Shown here one piece after another: positions 1-13,230 of a stretch of DNA of 64,000 nt. The stretch covers positions 44,077,351 to 44,141,350 of the forward strand of contig CP141140.1 of the NCBI GenBank assembly GCA_035235625.1. Reading direction: 5' to 3'. Numbering within the stretch: position 1 is the stretch's first letter; each line of letters starts with the position of its first letter. The notes below the pieces were generated by a model. It worked only from the letters and a program-made list of their open reading frames with translations. It did not search any database and was not told the origin of the DNA. Source of the DNA: Saururus chinensis (lineage: Eukaryota > Streptophyta > Magnoliopsida > Piperales > Saururaceae). A program made the position numbers and the translations under genes.

Positions 1-260
1 CATAGGAATTGAGCAGGTTAATTAAAGAAAAATAGTAATTTATTTTATTTTAAAAGGGAAAGATAAATCTTATAACTCAATAGTAAGTTAGAGGCACTTT
101 ATTTTTCTTCGTTTATGTTGCCACATACTTATAATCACAAACCAACACCTCATATTCCTTATTTGCCTCCTCCTCCCCCTCCAGTTAAGAGGTAAGATTA
201 AGGGATTGATCCAATACCTAATTGAGCTGATCGAGTAAGCACTAACCCAAAAACAGTCCT
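1..260. other. Intergenic AT-rich DNA
   Basis: No coding sequence, RNA gene or repeat boundary could be recognised here. It is the left flank of the first LTR fragment; GTCCT at 256-260 would be that LTR's target-site duplication, but the matching copy is lost with the truncated far end. Confidence 0.5.
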
Positions 261-1700
261 TGTAACATCCAACCCAAAAACCAACCCTAACCTAGGGTTT
301 GAAAAATAAAATCGTAGTAAATTAAAATTCCTTTAATAAAAACTAAAAAGAAACTAACTAGGAGCGATGGACTCTGAGTGCAAGTCATAACATTCCTTTA
401 TGTACTACTGAGCTTTAGTGCACCATTATGTGTAGGACAAAATGAACCTATTTTTATAACTAATTTAGATCGGGTCAATGTTGTTTTACCATTAGTTGCC
501 TACATATATATTGGATAACATTTATGATATTATTCCAATACGATCAGATCTGGACATAGTTCTACCTAACGGCTAATGCATGCATCAAGCATCACCAAAT
601 CGTATACATTAAAATACATATATCTTTATATCTAAATAAATCATTTGGAATCATATGAAAATTACAAAAATCATCGGAGTTAAACGGAAGCTAACAAATT
701 AGTAGAATCACACATCTCACTGTATCACATAGCAGAACATAACATATTAGAGCAGATTAGATCCCATCAAATCATATCAATTTCATCTGACCATATCAGA
801 TTATATTGATTAGATCATATCAAAACAAAGCATTTCAGAGAAGATCGGATCAAAGCAGAATATATGAAAGCAGATTGAATCAGAATATATCAGAATCCAT
901 TAGATCATTGCAAATCATATATGTTACTTAATATATTAATATTACTAACTAAGATGCATATACATACAAGTTGTATTAAATCCCTTGTAGTTTTAGAAGT
1001 TGCGGCATTTAGAGTTACACATTTCTTCAGGATGTGATCCCCTTCAAGTATGGAGATGGTAGGCAAAACCTCCTCTAGCTGCAGAACATTTTTCTCATTT
1101 TGTTTGAAGGCGGCAGACATCACCCCTCTTTAACCTGAAAAGTTTCTCTCTTTGCAACTCAATGGAGGTGGATAGAACCTCCCCTACCCGAAGACACTTC
1201 TCTCTCTATGTGTCCATTGGAAACGGCCAACAAACATTTCCCTTACCTAGAGACTTTTTTTCTTTTTCTGTGCTAGTAAGCTACAGATAGAACCTCCCCT
1301 TAACCTTGGGACATTTCTCTCACTGTGTAGCCCATTGATGGAGGACAAAGCTTCCCCTACACTAGGCGACTTCCCTCATTGTAGCCCGACTATGGAGGAT
1401 GGAGCTTCCTCTTGCTCTGGGCCACTTCTATCTCTTCAAGGCTCAAGGGTGATGAGCAAAACCTCATCTTGCCCTGAGATGTTCCCTCCTTATATAGTCA
1501 CTAACTTTATGAATGGACACTTTCATTGCATAACCGCCATCAAAGTAGCTAAGAATGCCTCTTAAAAGGATGAAAACGGACTCAGAACAAACCAGAAAAC
1601 TCTCTTTAAAGTTTGGATGAAAATCTAAATTTACAGAACCCCATGAGTGAATGGTCGGAAAAGGGACACGCGTGCACATACGTGTGAGATGCATCATGCA
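261..1700 (-). mobile_element. Family-A LTR fragment A0, truncated
   Basis: The sequence opens with TGTAACATCCAACCC and follows the same order of blocks as the complete copies at 3330 and 22739: the 'ctctgagtgc' block, the 'gttgcctac' block, one degenerate hairpin unit near 708-728, and the repeated 'gaacctcccctt' block. It stops matching around 1700, where a family-B LTR begins. Family-A copies are placed on the minus strand because their 3' terminus in that reading (GGGGTGTTACA type) matches the 3' end of families B and C; this orientation is inference. The right boundary is approximate. No open reading frame is believable. Confidence 0.6.
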
Positions 1701-2658
1701 TATGTGACAAGCACATGGCGATGCCACACATCATGTGAACAACATGTATGTTTTATAATGATGGCTTTTTCATGTTGCATATGTCAATGCTTTGAATTGA
1801 GCACTATCATTATGTACATACTTGTAGAGGTAATTGGAGTGATTATTTGACACTAATGGATTAGAAATGATGCACATATGGGCTGATTACACTAATCTCA
1901 TGTATTAAGATTCATGTAATGTTGCTTACGTATGTACCATGTCGCATACATCATTAAAAGGGTTTGATGAATGAGATTTATCGAGATTAGCTATGATTGA
2001 TCAATTAGATGCAATTGGGTGATATTGTTTGCCGGATTAATCGATTGAAGGCTTATCGAATTTGTTGGGTCTAAAAGGGCATTCTTTTGTTTTTGAGTTC
2101 CATTAGAAACATGGTACCTCCTTGGGTTGAGATGAGTTAATTGCAATTGAGTTTATGTATTGAGTTACCTAGACTCTGAGAATCCAGAATGGTATGTCTG
2201 AGTGCACTGACTTACCATGTACTCTAGTGTTCCCTTATGGAAAGCACTCTCCCCCACAAGAGATTGTCCTTACCGAGCACACTACCCTAGTTTTCCTTAT
2301 GGGATTCAGACCTTGTCCTTAGCAAGCAAACTACCCTAGTTTTCCTTGATAGGAAATCATACATTGTCCTTAGTGGGAAAACTGCTCTAGCTTCCTTTAT
2401 GGGATTCAGATCTTCCTTTTGGATTATCCTTGGCGTGCATAGGGGTAAATTCCCCAACGCCCTAGTTTTCACTTGTGGAATTCAGTCCTTCTCCACATGA
2501 GATTGTCTTTGGCGGGCGGTATGATTATGCCTTCTCTCTATGAAGGAGACATTCACCATTGTGATTATGCATGTGTATGTGATATTATGCCCAGTTACAC
2601 AGGTTGTATAGGGATAATTGAGATTATGTGACGCATGTAGATATGGTTTAATACGCAG

Positions 2659-2938
2659 GATTATGGTTAGTGTGTTAGAGACACTTTTCATGTAGGGTGA
2701 ATACTTATGATTAAGAATAATTATGCATGATTATGGTTAGTGTGTTAGAAACACTTTTTATGCATTGTGAATGTTTATGATTGAGAATAATTATGCATGA
2801 TTATGTTTAGTGTGTTAGAGACACTTTTCATGCAGGGTGAATGCTTACGATTGAGAATTGTTATGCTTGATTATGAATAGTGTATTTGATACACTCTTAT
2901 GTAGGATGAATGTATGCATTAAGAATGAATCACAAATG
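2659..2938 (+). repeat. 70-bp tandem repeat x4 with hairpin cores (in B0)
   Basis: Units begin at 2659, 2729, 2799 and 2869, an exact 70-bp period. Each carries a small inverted repeat: arms AGTGT/ACACT around a 7-base loop GTTAGAG (GTTAGAA in unit 2). In the fourth unit the arms lengthen to AGTGTAT/ATACACT with a 3-base loop. Confidence 0.85.
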
Positions 2939-3329
2939 AGATGATATTATGATTTGCCATGTGGAATGGTATGCAAGAAATATGTTGATGATATCATGAG
3001 TATGTGTATATGATGAAAAGTTATGATATAGAGATGCAAAAGTTATGCAAATGTCCTAGGATAAATGGGTGTTTTATGTGATTAATTCTATATGAAATAC
3101 CTATGATGATTGTGCATTTATCCTCTCGTAATATAAAAACTTTGCTTAGTATTTTTACTCACCCCTTTTTCTCGTATGTTTTTGTTTTGGGGCTACACGG
3201 TGTAACATGCAGGTGATCAGAACTCCCTATATGAGGAGCAGGTGGTGGTTGTTTGGCATAGGAAAAGATGCGCCTAGAGACCCTATGTTACATGCTTGTC
3301 TACGCTGCATGTTATCTTGAGTGTCTTGT

Positions 3330-5397
3330 TGTAACACCCCGACCTAGAAAACCCGGACCCGGGTTTCGAAAGATAGAATCGGAGTGTATAAAATAAGCAG
3401 AAAAATTAAAATCGGACTGACTAGGAGCTACAGACTCTGAGTGCGAGAGTCATAATGTACCACACACTACGGAGACTTAATTTTTCACTGTGTGTAGATC
3501 AGAACAATCCTAATTTTATAACTAATTTGAATCAGGCCAATGTTGCCTTGCTGTTGGTTGCCTACGTACGTATTAGATACCATCCAAGATATTATTCCAA
3601 TACGATTGGATCCAAACGTAGTTCTGCCTAACAGCTAATACATTCATCAGACATCAGAAAATTATATACGATAAAATATGTATACTTTATATCTGAATAA
3701 TTTATTCAGAATCAGACAGAAATCTTATAAATCATCAGAGTCAAATGGAAGCCAATAAATCAGCAAAATACACATCTCACATAGGTGAGCAGAATACGAA
3801 CAAAACCACACATCCCACTCTATCATAGAGTGAAGCAGAACACACAACATAGCATGTTGGATCATATCAGATCCTATCAGATAATATCATATTCCATCCG
3901 ACCATACTAATCATATTAGATCAGATCGGAGTATATCATATCACAATAGAGCATTTGAGTGTAATTTGGATCACCACAGAATATATTAAAGTAGATCAAA
4001 TAGGAACATATAAGCATATATCAGATCATAGCAAATTATATATCTTAATTAGTATATTACTAATTAAGATGTGCATTCATATAAATTATATTAAATTAGA
4101 AGGTCAATAAAGTGTACTCCCCTACAGTTTCGGAAGTGGCAACGTTTGGAGTTGCTCGTTTACTCATGGCGTCTTCCCTTTCAGGTCTAGAGATGGTGGG
4201 CAAAACCTCCTCTAACTCTGAAATATTTTTATTTTTCCGTGCCCGTAAGCTACAAATAGAACCTCCCCTTGACCCAGGATACTTTTTTCACAACACGCCT
4301 GTAGATGACGGACAGAATCTCCCCTTACCCAGAGATACTTTCCACTTTCCACACTCGTAGGAGGTGGACAGAACCTTCCCTTACCTGGAGACACTTTACC
4401 TTTCCCATGCCCATAGGCGGCAGACAAAACCTCCCCTTACCCGGAGACCTTTTACCCTTCTTGCACCCATAGGCGGCGGACAAAACCTCCCCTTGCCAGG
4501 AGACCTTTACCCTTCACATGCCCGTAAGCAGCGGACAGAACCTCCCCTTACTCCCAAGCGTTTTCCTCATATAGGGTCACTAACTCATGGAATGGATGCT
4601 TCCATTGCGTAGAACACCCTCAAAATAGCTAAGAATACTTTTTGAATGGAAGAAAACGGACTCATAACGACTCCAGAAACTTTTTTTGAAGAATGAACAG
4701 AAATGAGTATTTATAAGAGAATGGGGTGCAAGTGTGCGACGGAAGCCAGAAATGCGCGCATTTGTGCTTACCATGTGTCACATTTTCATTGGACCGCTAG
4801 AAGTGGTTGGCGCCACGGATGCATGTGCGATGCATGCGTCAGGGCACTGCGTCGTACATTCGTTGCGCGACGCGCGTCCCGAGTGTGTTGCGCGTTCGGC
4901 CATCCGATCGCACAGCCCCGCATCGACAGCCAAGATTGGTCGATGCGGCATGTGGCTGAATCGGCTCAGCTCCAGCTCGGCTCAACTCAGCTTGATGATG
5001 TCAGCTATTCCGTCCTTTCTTGAATATTTTATTTATTTTATTTAAATACAATTCCAATTTCAAAACGCGATAACTTTTTATCCCGGAGTCAGAATTGCAC
5101 GATCTTGGTACCGATGGACTCATATCGATGAGTCTTTCAAAACTAGACTATACATGGGTAGGTTATATTACACTTTTAAAGTAGGTCCCGCCCATATTAC
5201 ACGCTTTCCGAGGTCATAACTTCCGCTCCCGACCTCCATTTTACGTGTTCTTTAATTTGTTGTGTTCGTTACTTCAAGCTTGAACCAAATATGGGAATTC
5301 CATCCATTAAAACCCCCAAAAATTAATTAAAATTATATAATTACCCCTACCCTCTTGGGTTAAGCGTAATCAGAACACGGGGTGCCACTTGTCATGT
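3330..5397 (-). mobile_element. Family-A solo LTR A2 with perfect TSD
   Basis: The element starts TGTAACACCCCGACC and ends GGGGTGCCA. It is flanked by CTTGT at 3325-3329 and again at 5398-5402, so the 2068-bp unit is a complete LTR-type insertion into B0. Inside are two hairpin units near 3772-3830, one with arms CTCAC/GTGAG and one with CACTCTA/TAGAGTG, followed by the purine/pyrimidine-rich 'gaacctcccctta' repeats at 4260-4560. No primer-binding site, polypurine tract or pol homology is present, so it is a solo LTR or a short non-autonomous unit. Confidence 0.8.
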
Positions 5398-5727
5398 TGA
5401 TTCTGTTATATACTTTACTCGCCAGTTTGGCCCCTTGACTTATGTTAACTTTATTATTTAAGCCATAAGAAGGCTTAGTGACTTAAGTATTGTGGGAACT
5501 AATTATATTGTATTGTCTTTTATTTTTCCTCGTTTCCTCTTAAACAAAGTGTAAGGTGCTCTACTCCGTGTCGATTCACTGGTGTGTGGGGTCAAGTCTT
5601 CTGCGTAGATTAACACTTCGTCGCATCGCGCACACCAACCTTCCCCTGGACTGGGTCTGGCTCGGGTTGGTGGGTGCTGGGGTGTGACATTATTGTTGGA
5701 CATCAAGTTGTAGCCTAGTCCAATACC

Positions 5728-5960
5728 GCCTATATCTATTAATTGTGATAGTGATGCTACTGTAGCATGAGCATATAGTAGTGTATATAATGGTAACTCT
5801 AGATATATTAGTCTTAGACATGAGCATGTGAGACAATTAATATAATATGGTGTCAATATATACTTGTCTATATGAGATCAAATAAAAACTTGACAGATCC
5901 TGTTACTGAGGACTTGAAGGGGGTATAGTGAGAGTGACAACTATGAAGATGGAGTTGAAA
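5728..5960 (+). pseudogene. Copia RNase H C-terminal fragment
   Basis: Conceptual reading from 5728 gives a P-P-I-S-I-N-C-D-S segment, then V-Y-N-G-N-S-R-Y-I, then R-H-E-H-V-R-Q-L-I, in the order seen at the end of plant Ty1/copia pol (the CD-A stretch, YNGKSRHI, RRHN-RQL). Several in-frame stops break it. It begins about 40 bp after the B0 LTR, so B0 probably landed in or beside this element. Only the last ~75 codons are visible. Confidence 0.6.
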
Positions 5961-7523
5961 CCCTTGTTGATTTCAGTCAATGACAATGCCAACCCAACCA
6001 AGCCCTAGTTTATTACTAGTGCATTGTTTAATGGGTTTGACTGAAATACTAGCACCAAACTCCATGTATGTGTTTGCTAGTTGTGTGAACTACTTAAAGG
6101 AATCCTTTATAAGTGTCACTTATGAAGGTTGAGTTTTAAGCTCTTAATGAAATTCAAGTTATATGTATGAGTGACATAGACATAGGAGAACTTCACCTAT
6201 GGGGACATAAAAGTAGTGTTGCTTATTATAGAAGGAAAGAGTTTACTTCTTAGAGTATCTTCCTAGAACCAAAACAACACATGGCTATATAAGTGCTAAG
6301 CATGTGATTCGTTCTTCTCACATAGGCTTAATGTTTTGCTATATGCAGTGTTACAAGCTTTATATTTAGAGTGGATGGTTCAATACCAGCGATACACCAT
6401 AAACTTTTACTTAGCTTTGTAATTCTTTTATTAATTTGAGGTTCAACTCGGAAGAAACTTTCTTGTTATAGTGAAATGTCAATGGAATTGTTATTTGGTT
6501 TTGTTTTTTATTATTTATGATATAAAAAAGTGGGGGATTATTGTGTTTTTTATCGTAAAATATTGATCGATAGGCATGTGGTATATGATATCAGTTTTTA
6601 CAGCAAACCAAATGATTGATCACAAGTGTCTTGCAATGGATCATTTAAGTTATTGTTTTGACAAGTTTTGAAATCAATTGATTGCTGGTGATGGTGATTG
6701 GTCATTTCTTGTGCCTCTTTATATTTTGATGTTTAAAAACAGCTCTTTGGGAATTATTATGGTGACCCTACCTTTCCTAAGGAGTGCCTTTTCTACATGG
6801 TTTTACATAAATATATAGTGTACATATGTTTTATATAACAATTTTTTGTGTGATTAAATTTTTGTTTCTAACCAACTATTTTACAAAAGTCTAAAGGAGA
6901 GAAGAAGATTCTTCAAGTTTGCTAAGTACAAATTCTACAAGGCTCTGACTAACCTAGGAAGAGATTTTTCTTTAGAGCCCCACATCAATTTGGTTTACCA
7001 AAGGTGGTAAAGATTTTGTTAAAAAAATTTGTAGTCTATGCGATTCATAGCCACATTTTGTGTGTTTTGCTTGCCGATTCAGATTGATCAAAAGTGAAGC
7101 ATCTATTATTTCATTATCTCAATCGGTGTATTAGCATTATCCAAATCTTTTATTACTACTTGTCATTTGTTGAATTTGCGTATTTATCAACGACTAGATG
7201 GAAAGGTAAGTACATTTTTTATTTTAGTATCTGGTTTACCCACTAAGGACGTAAATGTTCTCAGGATCCTTAATCTTCAAATGTTTAGGTGCCATACAAG
7301 AGTCTCAGTAATTGATATGAGATTCAAAGAAAAGAATAGGGTTTTTATCACCCAAAAAAAACTAATAGGATAAAAGTGATAGGATAATGAAGGCAAGATT
7401 TCAGAAATTGGAAGAATCTTTATTGGAACAAAAAATTCACGAGGACATTATCATAAAAAAAATCATCCATTCATCAACTAGGACAATGCAAGCTGTGGAA
7501 TATCACCACCAAACCCTAATAAC
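5961..7523. other. AT-rich intergenic DNA
   Basis: The first few hundred bases probably represent 3' non-coding DNA of the Copia fragment. Short open frames exist (for example 7167-7373) but have no recognisable domain or codon pattern. I see no RNA gene. Confidence 0.4.
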
Positions 7524-7529
7524 TTTATT
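7524..7529 (-). terminator. AATAAA polyA signal of the ECA1-like gene
   Basis: TTTATT on the plus strand reads AATAAA on the minus strand, about 25 bp past the stop codon of the 7554-7913 gene. Position and sequence fit a near-upstream polyadenylation element. Confidence 0.5.
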
Positions 7530-7553
7530 CTACTCTCCTGTACGTGGTCGAGC

Positions 7554-7913
7554 CTAATGGCCTGAGGAGCAAAAGTTCTTGATCTGGAATGGATTAACGA
7601 ACGGGGTCGTTGGGAAGATGGAGAACATCTTGGACCAACAGTTGGACTCAAGTCCCTCAAGAACCTTGCAGCAGGTGGACCCGATTCCAATATGGCCGGT
7701 GAGGAAAGAGAGGGTGATCTCAGCTATGCAACCCCCAACATTCTCCAGGGAACTCCAACAGGCTGCAATGTCAGGGTCAGATATGAATGGCAACCATGGG
7801 AATGGCTGATACGTCTTCTTATCTTTAGTATGTCCCTGCCCAGCCACCAGTGGTGCACACGCTGCACAGGCCAAGATGAGTAGGATCGATGTTGCAGCTG
7901 CTCCTTTCTTCAT
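7554..7913 (-). CDS. ECA1/EC1-like secreted prolamin-like protein
   Basis: A 119-residue single-exon gene. Residues 1-25 form a signal peptide: two lysines, then a hydrophobic run ending near V-A-G-Q. The mature part has six cysteines at 52, 62, 81, 82, 92 and 115, with the C-W start, the G-G-C-I-A-E-I block, the adjacent C-C pair and the N-C-W block. This spacing defines the plant prolamin-like domain (PF05617, formerly DUF1278), the family of EGG CELL 1 and ECA1 gametogenesis-related proteins. Members are small secreted proteins, and EC1 proteins help activate sperm at fertilisation. Length is normal for the family and no residue seems lost, so the gene is probably functional. The start is the first ATG, which opens the signal peptide. 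A TATA box lies ~90 bp upstream and AATAAA ~25 bp downstream. Whether it is a true EC1 or one of the many other ECA1-type paralogues cannot be told. Confidence 0.88.
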   Translation of the reverse strand: MKKGAAATSILLILACAACAPLVAGQGHTKDKKTYQPFPWLPFISDPDIAACWSSLENVGGCIAEITLSFLTGHIGIGSTCCKVLEGLESNCWSKMFSIFPTTPFVNPFQIKNFCSSGH

Positions 7914-8000
7914 TTTTTGCTAAGATGATCCACTGCTTGATGATGACTTCACTATTATTGCTTGATGGGAGGTTATGCCTTCAAATCGGATGGTGTAAAG

Positions 8001-8010
8001 GGAATATATA
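8001..8010 (-). promoter_or_regulatory. TATA box of the ECA1-like gene
   Basis: The minus strand reads TATATATTCC here, about 90 bp before the ATG at 7913. A start site near 7975 would give a ~60-base 5' UTR. Inferred from sequence and position only. Confidence 0.5.
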
Positions 8011-8026
8011 GTATGCTGCTAGGTGC

Positions 8027-8134
8027 GTTTCAACCTGTTAAGAGCTTACCCTTAAAAACCGTTCCAAGGTTTGCAATGGCGTGTCAACCTGCTGAGAGCT
8101 TAAGCTTAGAAACAGTTTCAAGGTTCTTAATTAT
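8027..8134. repeat. 54-bp direct repeat in the ECA1-like promoter
   Basis: Two diverged copies start at 8027 and 8081, each holding CAACCTG, then GAGCTTA, then a GTT.CAAGG block. The pair lies just upstream (minus-strand sense) of the TATA box, where duplicated control elements would sit. Confidence 0.6.
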
Positions 8135-10497
8135 AAGATTGAAGTGAATAAAGGACATGTTCAAGATTTTTAACGTTTTCATGGGAGTTAAGATTGATTG
8201 AACAACTTTCTCCACTTCTCCGGTGGTTACGTAATTTTATCAATATAAATATCTTCCTCCATAATTTCAGTAGGACCCATATACGATCCCTATCTCTGAT
8301 ATTCTCACCACATTCTCACCGCTGTTTTAGAAATTGGCCCGGCCCGGTCAGTTCGACCCGGTTCGGATTTTAGGCTGGGCTGGGCGGTTTCTCTGGGTTA
8401 TGAAACTACTGGATCGGTTCACCCGGCTATTAAAAATACCTTCAGAGGTCCCGAGTCCCCTTCCCCGACGTCTGTGGCGTGGAGAAAAGGCCTTCTATCA
8501 CACAACTCAGCCATCCCAACCTCCCCCACCTTCCGCCTCCCTTCCCCTCCAATAGACCAACCTTGCAGTGATGAAGAGAAGCTCCTAATCGGAGCAATGC
8601 CTGATGCAAACCTCCATCAATTGCTCATCGCTCCACCCAATTGCCAACATGAGCATACGATCAATCTTCCTCTCAAAGTCTAAGGACTACCAGCAGGGGC
8701 TTTTAATAGCAACTTCAAATACATGTTCAAGGTCGAAACATGGTGATTTGCAAATATACATGGGCCAAATCGCCTTAGTCTCGTCCCTGTGGGTTGGGGA
8801 ATTAAGGCGACGGAGGATGCACTCCTTCCGATCCATACCAAGCACAATCATGTCATATTCTTCATCATGGCTAATGGAGGACAGATTGAATGAATCTCAT
8901 GGAAGAGAGAGAAAGGATGGGAAGAGGGAGATGAGAAAGATGAGGGCATGGTCTCGAACGAATAGCATGAGATGAGATGGGTGGAAGGAAGGAACTAAAG
9001 CTTTGGTTATTGAAAGCAGAATACTAACCCGGGCCAACCTGGTCTGACCCGACAGTTGAACTAGTTTGGCCCAGCCCGGTCACCAATCAGTTCATTTTCA
9101 AAAATATTGATTTTCACCGTGTTAAAATGGTGGGAACTCATAAACCATGTAAAATAATAATCATAAATTTCTATTGACAGTAACGTTGACGCCCAAATTT
9201 TTAGATTTTCAATGGGCAAATTTAGATTCTGAGTAAAAAAAATTAAATTTTAATATGTGAGTTTAATATCCTTTTAATGGAGATCACCATAGTGCCTCTA
9301 ATAAGATGTGGCCCCTTCTACATATGCACAAATGATAAATCCTATAAAGCAAATAACACAAGCAATTTTAATGTAGAAACCCTCCTTGAGAAAAACCACC
9401 TAATCAACTCTTGGCCGATTAACCTATGTACTAAAAAGATTAAGAACTTACAAAGACTCAAATTATTACCATAATGCCCTAAAAGTCTATCTACAGATGA
9501 CCCTTAGCTATCAATGTCTTTCGTGGTACATTTGAACATTGTCCTATTCTTCTTCTTCCTTAACATAATCTCCTACTAAAGCTTTAATCAAAACCCTTCT
9601 TAATTTTCTTCATCTTCAACTCTCGCATGTGATGACCCATTTGTGATATATGTAGTTCCTCAACTCACAACTCGCACAAATCAATACATAAGATCATTAC
9701 AAATCAAGCTCTCTCACCTTTCTTTCAATATCTTATAAAAAGTTCAAAGGTACATGGAAGAATTATGTAGAGAATCACTCAATTTTTCCTCTCAAACATA
9801 TAAGTTTTATCCCTTCAATTATCTCAAGGAATTCTATCCTCTTATCTCAATTTTGTCATCCCTTAGGCTTTTTATAAGGTTCTGTGTCAATTTAGGTATT
9901 TGAGTTTTAATAGGGAACAAACTCTTTCTGAATAACTTAATTTAGGCAAATCATATACCCACTAATCGATTATTCCATAGGGCGATTAATAGTTCCTTGC
10001 TCTGTTTCAAAATTAGGTTTATACTTATCAATATTTTCACAAGGTGATTAATCATTCCATGTTCTTGAATCTAACAAATGTTACTTTGATCAATATGAGC
10101 CCTTGACAATTGATCATTTGATGTACTAGAAGACATCCCAAATTTTGTTCGAAGACTAATCGATCGCTAGTTTATAGCCAATTGATCACTTATGAACTTT
10201 TTATAATTTTGTTAAGATTTTATTCATTCTTTTTCTCACACTCTCATATAATTAATGTGTGACTTTCCTAATATGTGACATGTGCATGATTCCATACATG
10301 TTTTACCTTGAAATTCTCAATCATTTCCTTAAGTCTTTCACATTGAAATCTCAAAATATGTATTCTCTAATTTTTCAAGTCTTTCAATTCCAAATCTGAT
10401 TACTTGTCACCAATCAACTCATATTTCTTAAACTCAAAATACACACATTGAATTTACATAGTTTTATTCAATGAAATAAAGTCAATACAATACTTGT
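8135..10497. other. Intergenic DNA without recognised genes
   Basis: 8325-9075 is locally GC-rich, with CCCGG-type words (TTGGCCCGGCCCGGTCA near 8333 and a close direct copy near 9066), suggesting an unclassified transposon remnant. 9160-10497 is AT-rich with no feature I can support. Confidence 0.35.
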
Positions 10498-13080
10498 TGT
10501 AAGATCTCTGATTTTAAACTGGTTTTCGTTTCACTTTAATTATCGGTTATCGTGATGTTAACACGTTTTTTGATTTATTCGGTGGTTTTAAAGATAGATA
10601 GTGTTTTTCATGGTTTTAATCAAAATCAACTTTACAGATACTGGTTTTAAGTGATTTTGAATCAAATATAAATTTTTAAGATTTTTTAAAATTTTTACTA
10701 TTTTTCCAAAAATTAGTTTGGTGGGACCCCCTGTGGGCCCCACCGTTAAAATTTGAGTTTTTAGACCAAATAAACCCAGACATCAACTTTAGCTCATAAA
10801 ATTTTTTTTAGAATTTTCTCAGATTTAATTAATGCCCAAATTTGTAAAATACTCATTTTTAGCCTAAAATTCTACTTACAACCCATTAGTTCAGTAAGTG
10901 CAACCCAAACCCTACTATAAAAGGCCAGACCTGAGTCATTCCCATTTTGGGAATAGGCTGAGAAGGAGAGGTCGGGCCTAATCCTTAATTAAGCCCAGAT
11001 TAGAAGGTGTTTAAGGTAAGTTCATTCTAATTAAGCACCAAATCCTAACTTTTCTCTTAATCTCTTCTAGATCTATCATTTCCCCTTTATTTTGATTCAT
11101 TATTAAACATCAAAACTACTCATTTGCATCTTTACTTCAAACCCTAGCTCTAAAAATCTGATTTTTATGTTCAACAAGCTCTAGATCTAAGTTTTTTATT
11201 TGGGTTTTCTTTGTTAAATCGGTTTTAATGGAGTTTAATTCAAACTCTATGTCTTTGTAAGGTTTTCAAGAAGGGTAACCATCAAATCCAAGCCTAATCA
11301 AGGGATAAGGTAATGAACTTTCGAAATTTCAGTCTTCCTATGGTAAAGCTCTTGATTTTGTGGTGTGTTTTGAATGGTTTTACTTGATTTAGTGTTTTAA
11401 TGGCATGATTAGTAAATGATAATCTTTAATCCCGATTTCATAGGGTTTCATATTGTTATGATGTAAATTAGCTTTCTGGAAGTTATGGTGGAGTTTTAAT
11501 GGCATTTGAGTTGTTAGATGGAGATGTTAAGATTTATTAATGGAGTTTCGGTTTGAAAATTTGAAATGAAGAAGATGACCAAAATTGCTTTGTTGGTGTT
11601 AGAACGGCCCTGCAGGGCATTCGAACGGCTACACTGCAGGATTTGACAATTTTATGTATGTTGCTTATTTCGACATATCTACTTCAAAATATCATTTTTA
11701 TGTTTATGTGGAGTGTTTTGATGTATAATAAGCTACTTGAAGAGCATTCTATTGATGTTAGAAGTTGTGGTATATATATTTAAAAGTTATGTGGAATGAC
11801 TTATGGTTGGTTATATGATATTGGAATTACCATCTTGAAGTTATGAAAGGTTGATTTTCTATGGTCAGGTGTATTTTCAGTAGAGCTACAACATACTAAT
11901 GGGTTGTTATGTCATGTTAAGATGTGGTTAATTGATGTGTGAATACTAGTGTTATGTCTTGACTCAAGTATGAAGTGAATGATCTTATATGTGGTTACCT
12001 TGTGGTTAAGCTTTGATTTGAGTTACGATTTTAATGATTCTTCTCCTATGATTTCCGTTGGAATTCATGATTAGATGTTAATGCTCAGGTGTAGTGTAAT
12101 GGTGAGTGAATTACAAGCATGTTGATATGCATTGAATGAAGTGCTTCTACTATGTGCACACACACACATGTGGGGTTTAATGATGATGATGATGATGATG
12201 AAGTTTGCTATTATGATTATAAATGATGCATGAAGGGCTGATGAGAGCACCTATAATGAATTAGAATTCATGTATGCTTTGCCCACGTATGTACTATGTT
12301 GCATGTATCATGAAAATGTATTTCTAATTGAGGTTTTACCGTTGGTTAATCGGAATTGATCGGCTGTGTGGAACAGCAGAGGAGAAACCATTAGACACTT
12401 GCGGTATGGGACGCATTATGTCGATGGATAGCTCTAAGGTTCGTTGCGCTAGTGCTTAGTTAAATTTGCTTCTATGGCGTCACGAATACTCATGGTATGG
12501 GACGTGAGGACTAGAGTCGACATAGAAGTATTTTTACGTGCACACTCCGAGGCGGGTTGAGTCTAATTAAGTGGATGCAAATGTATTTCCAATTGAGGCT
12601 TTATCGAGATTAATCGAATTTGATCGATTGGATGTAATGTGGTGAAATTGTGTGCCGGTTTAATCAGTCGTGGCTTAATCAAAACTTGATTGGTCTGAAA
12701 GGACATGTTTTGATTTGAGCTCCTTTGTAGAATGAGTGCACTCCCCGGGTTGAGTCGAGTCAAGTTTAGTTGTTCTAAATTGTTAATGCGGTTGATATTT
12801 ATTTATTGAGACAGTCGAACCTGGACCCTGAGAATCCAGTATGGTATGCTCTTTGTACCAGCTACTATATATTCGTGGGTTTCCTGCGTGGGAACTCGGG
12901 ACTTCTCGCATCGCAAGAGATGTCCCAAAATGAACACCCCTGCTCTAGGTTCTTTTCGTGAGAATGTGACATCCTTGGTCAGGATCGTCTGGGGTGAGCA
13001 GCAATTAGGGATTGACTACCCCGAATTTCTTAAATTCTTGAGTAGAATTTGGACCACAACACTCCTATGTGGCCTTGTTT

Positions 13081-13230
13081 GTGTTCCCGTCTTTGTGACA
13101 CTATTTGTGATTACTCCATGATGGAGGCATTCTTTATATGATGTGATCTTCTTAAATTCTTGTGTTCCCATCTTCGTGACTCTATTTGTGATTACTCTTT
13201 GATGGAGGTATGCTTTATATGATGTGATGC
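13081..13230 (+). repeat. 81-bp tandem duplication (in B1)
   Basis: The block starting GTGTTCCCGTCTTTGTGAC at 13081 recurs at 13162 with few changes. The second copy runs straight into the hairpin-bearing 56-bp repeats. Confidence 0.7.

Larger units (their letters stand above)
1860..5689 (+). mobile_element. Family-B LTR copy B0, 5'-truncated and split
   Basis: The block 1869-3329 aligns in order with B1 (12200-13600) and B2 (29500-30500): the 'ttgatcgattggatg' segment, 'gagaatccag', a tandem repeat, then a 'ttttgttttggggctac' segment. After the inserted family-A LTR it resumes and ends at 5689 with the family-B terminus GGGGTGTGACA. The 5' part is missing and fused to A0. It seems to be an old solo LTR; no gag or pol follows or precedes it. 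The left edge is approximate. Confidence 0.6.

Noticed and set aside
8325-9075. hAT-type element with CCCGG-rich ends
   Set aside because: The two end motifs are direct rather than inverted copies and no TSD was found, so I do not name a class.
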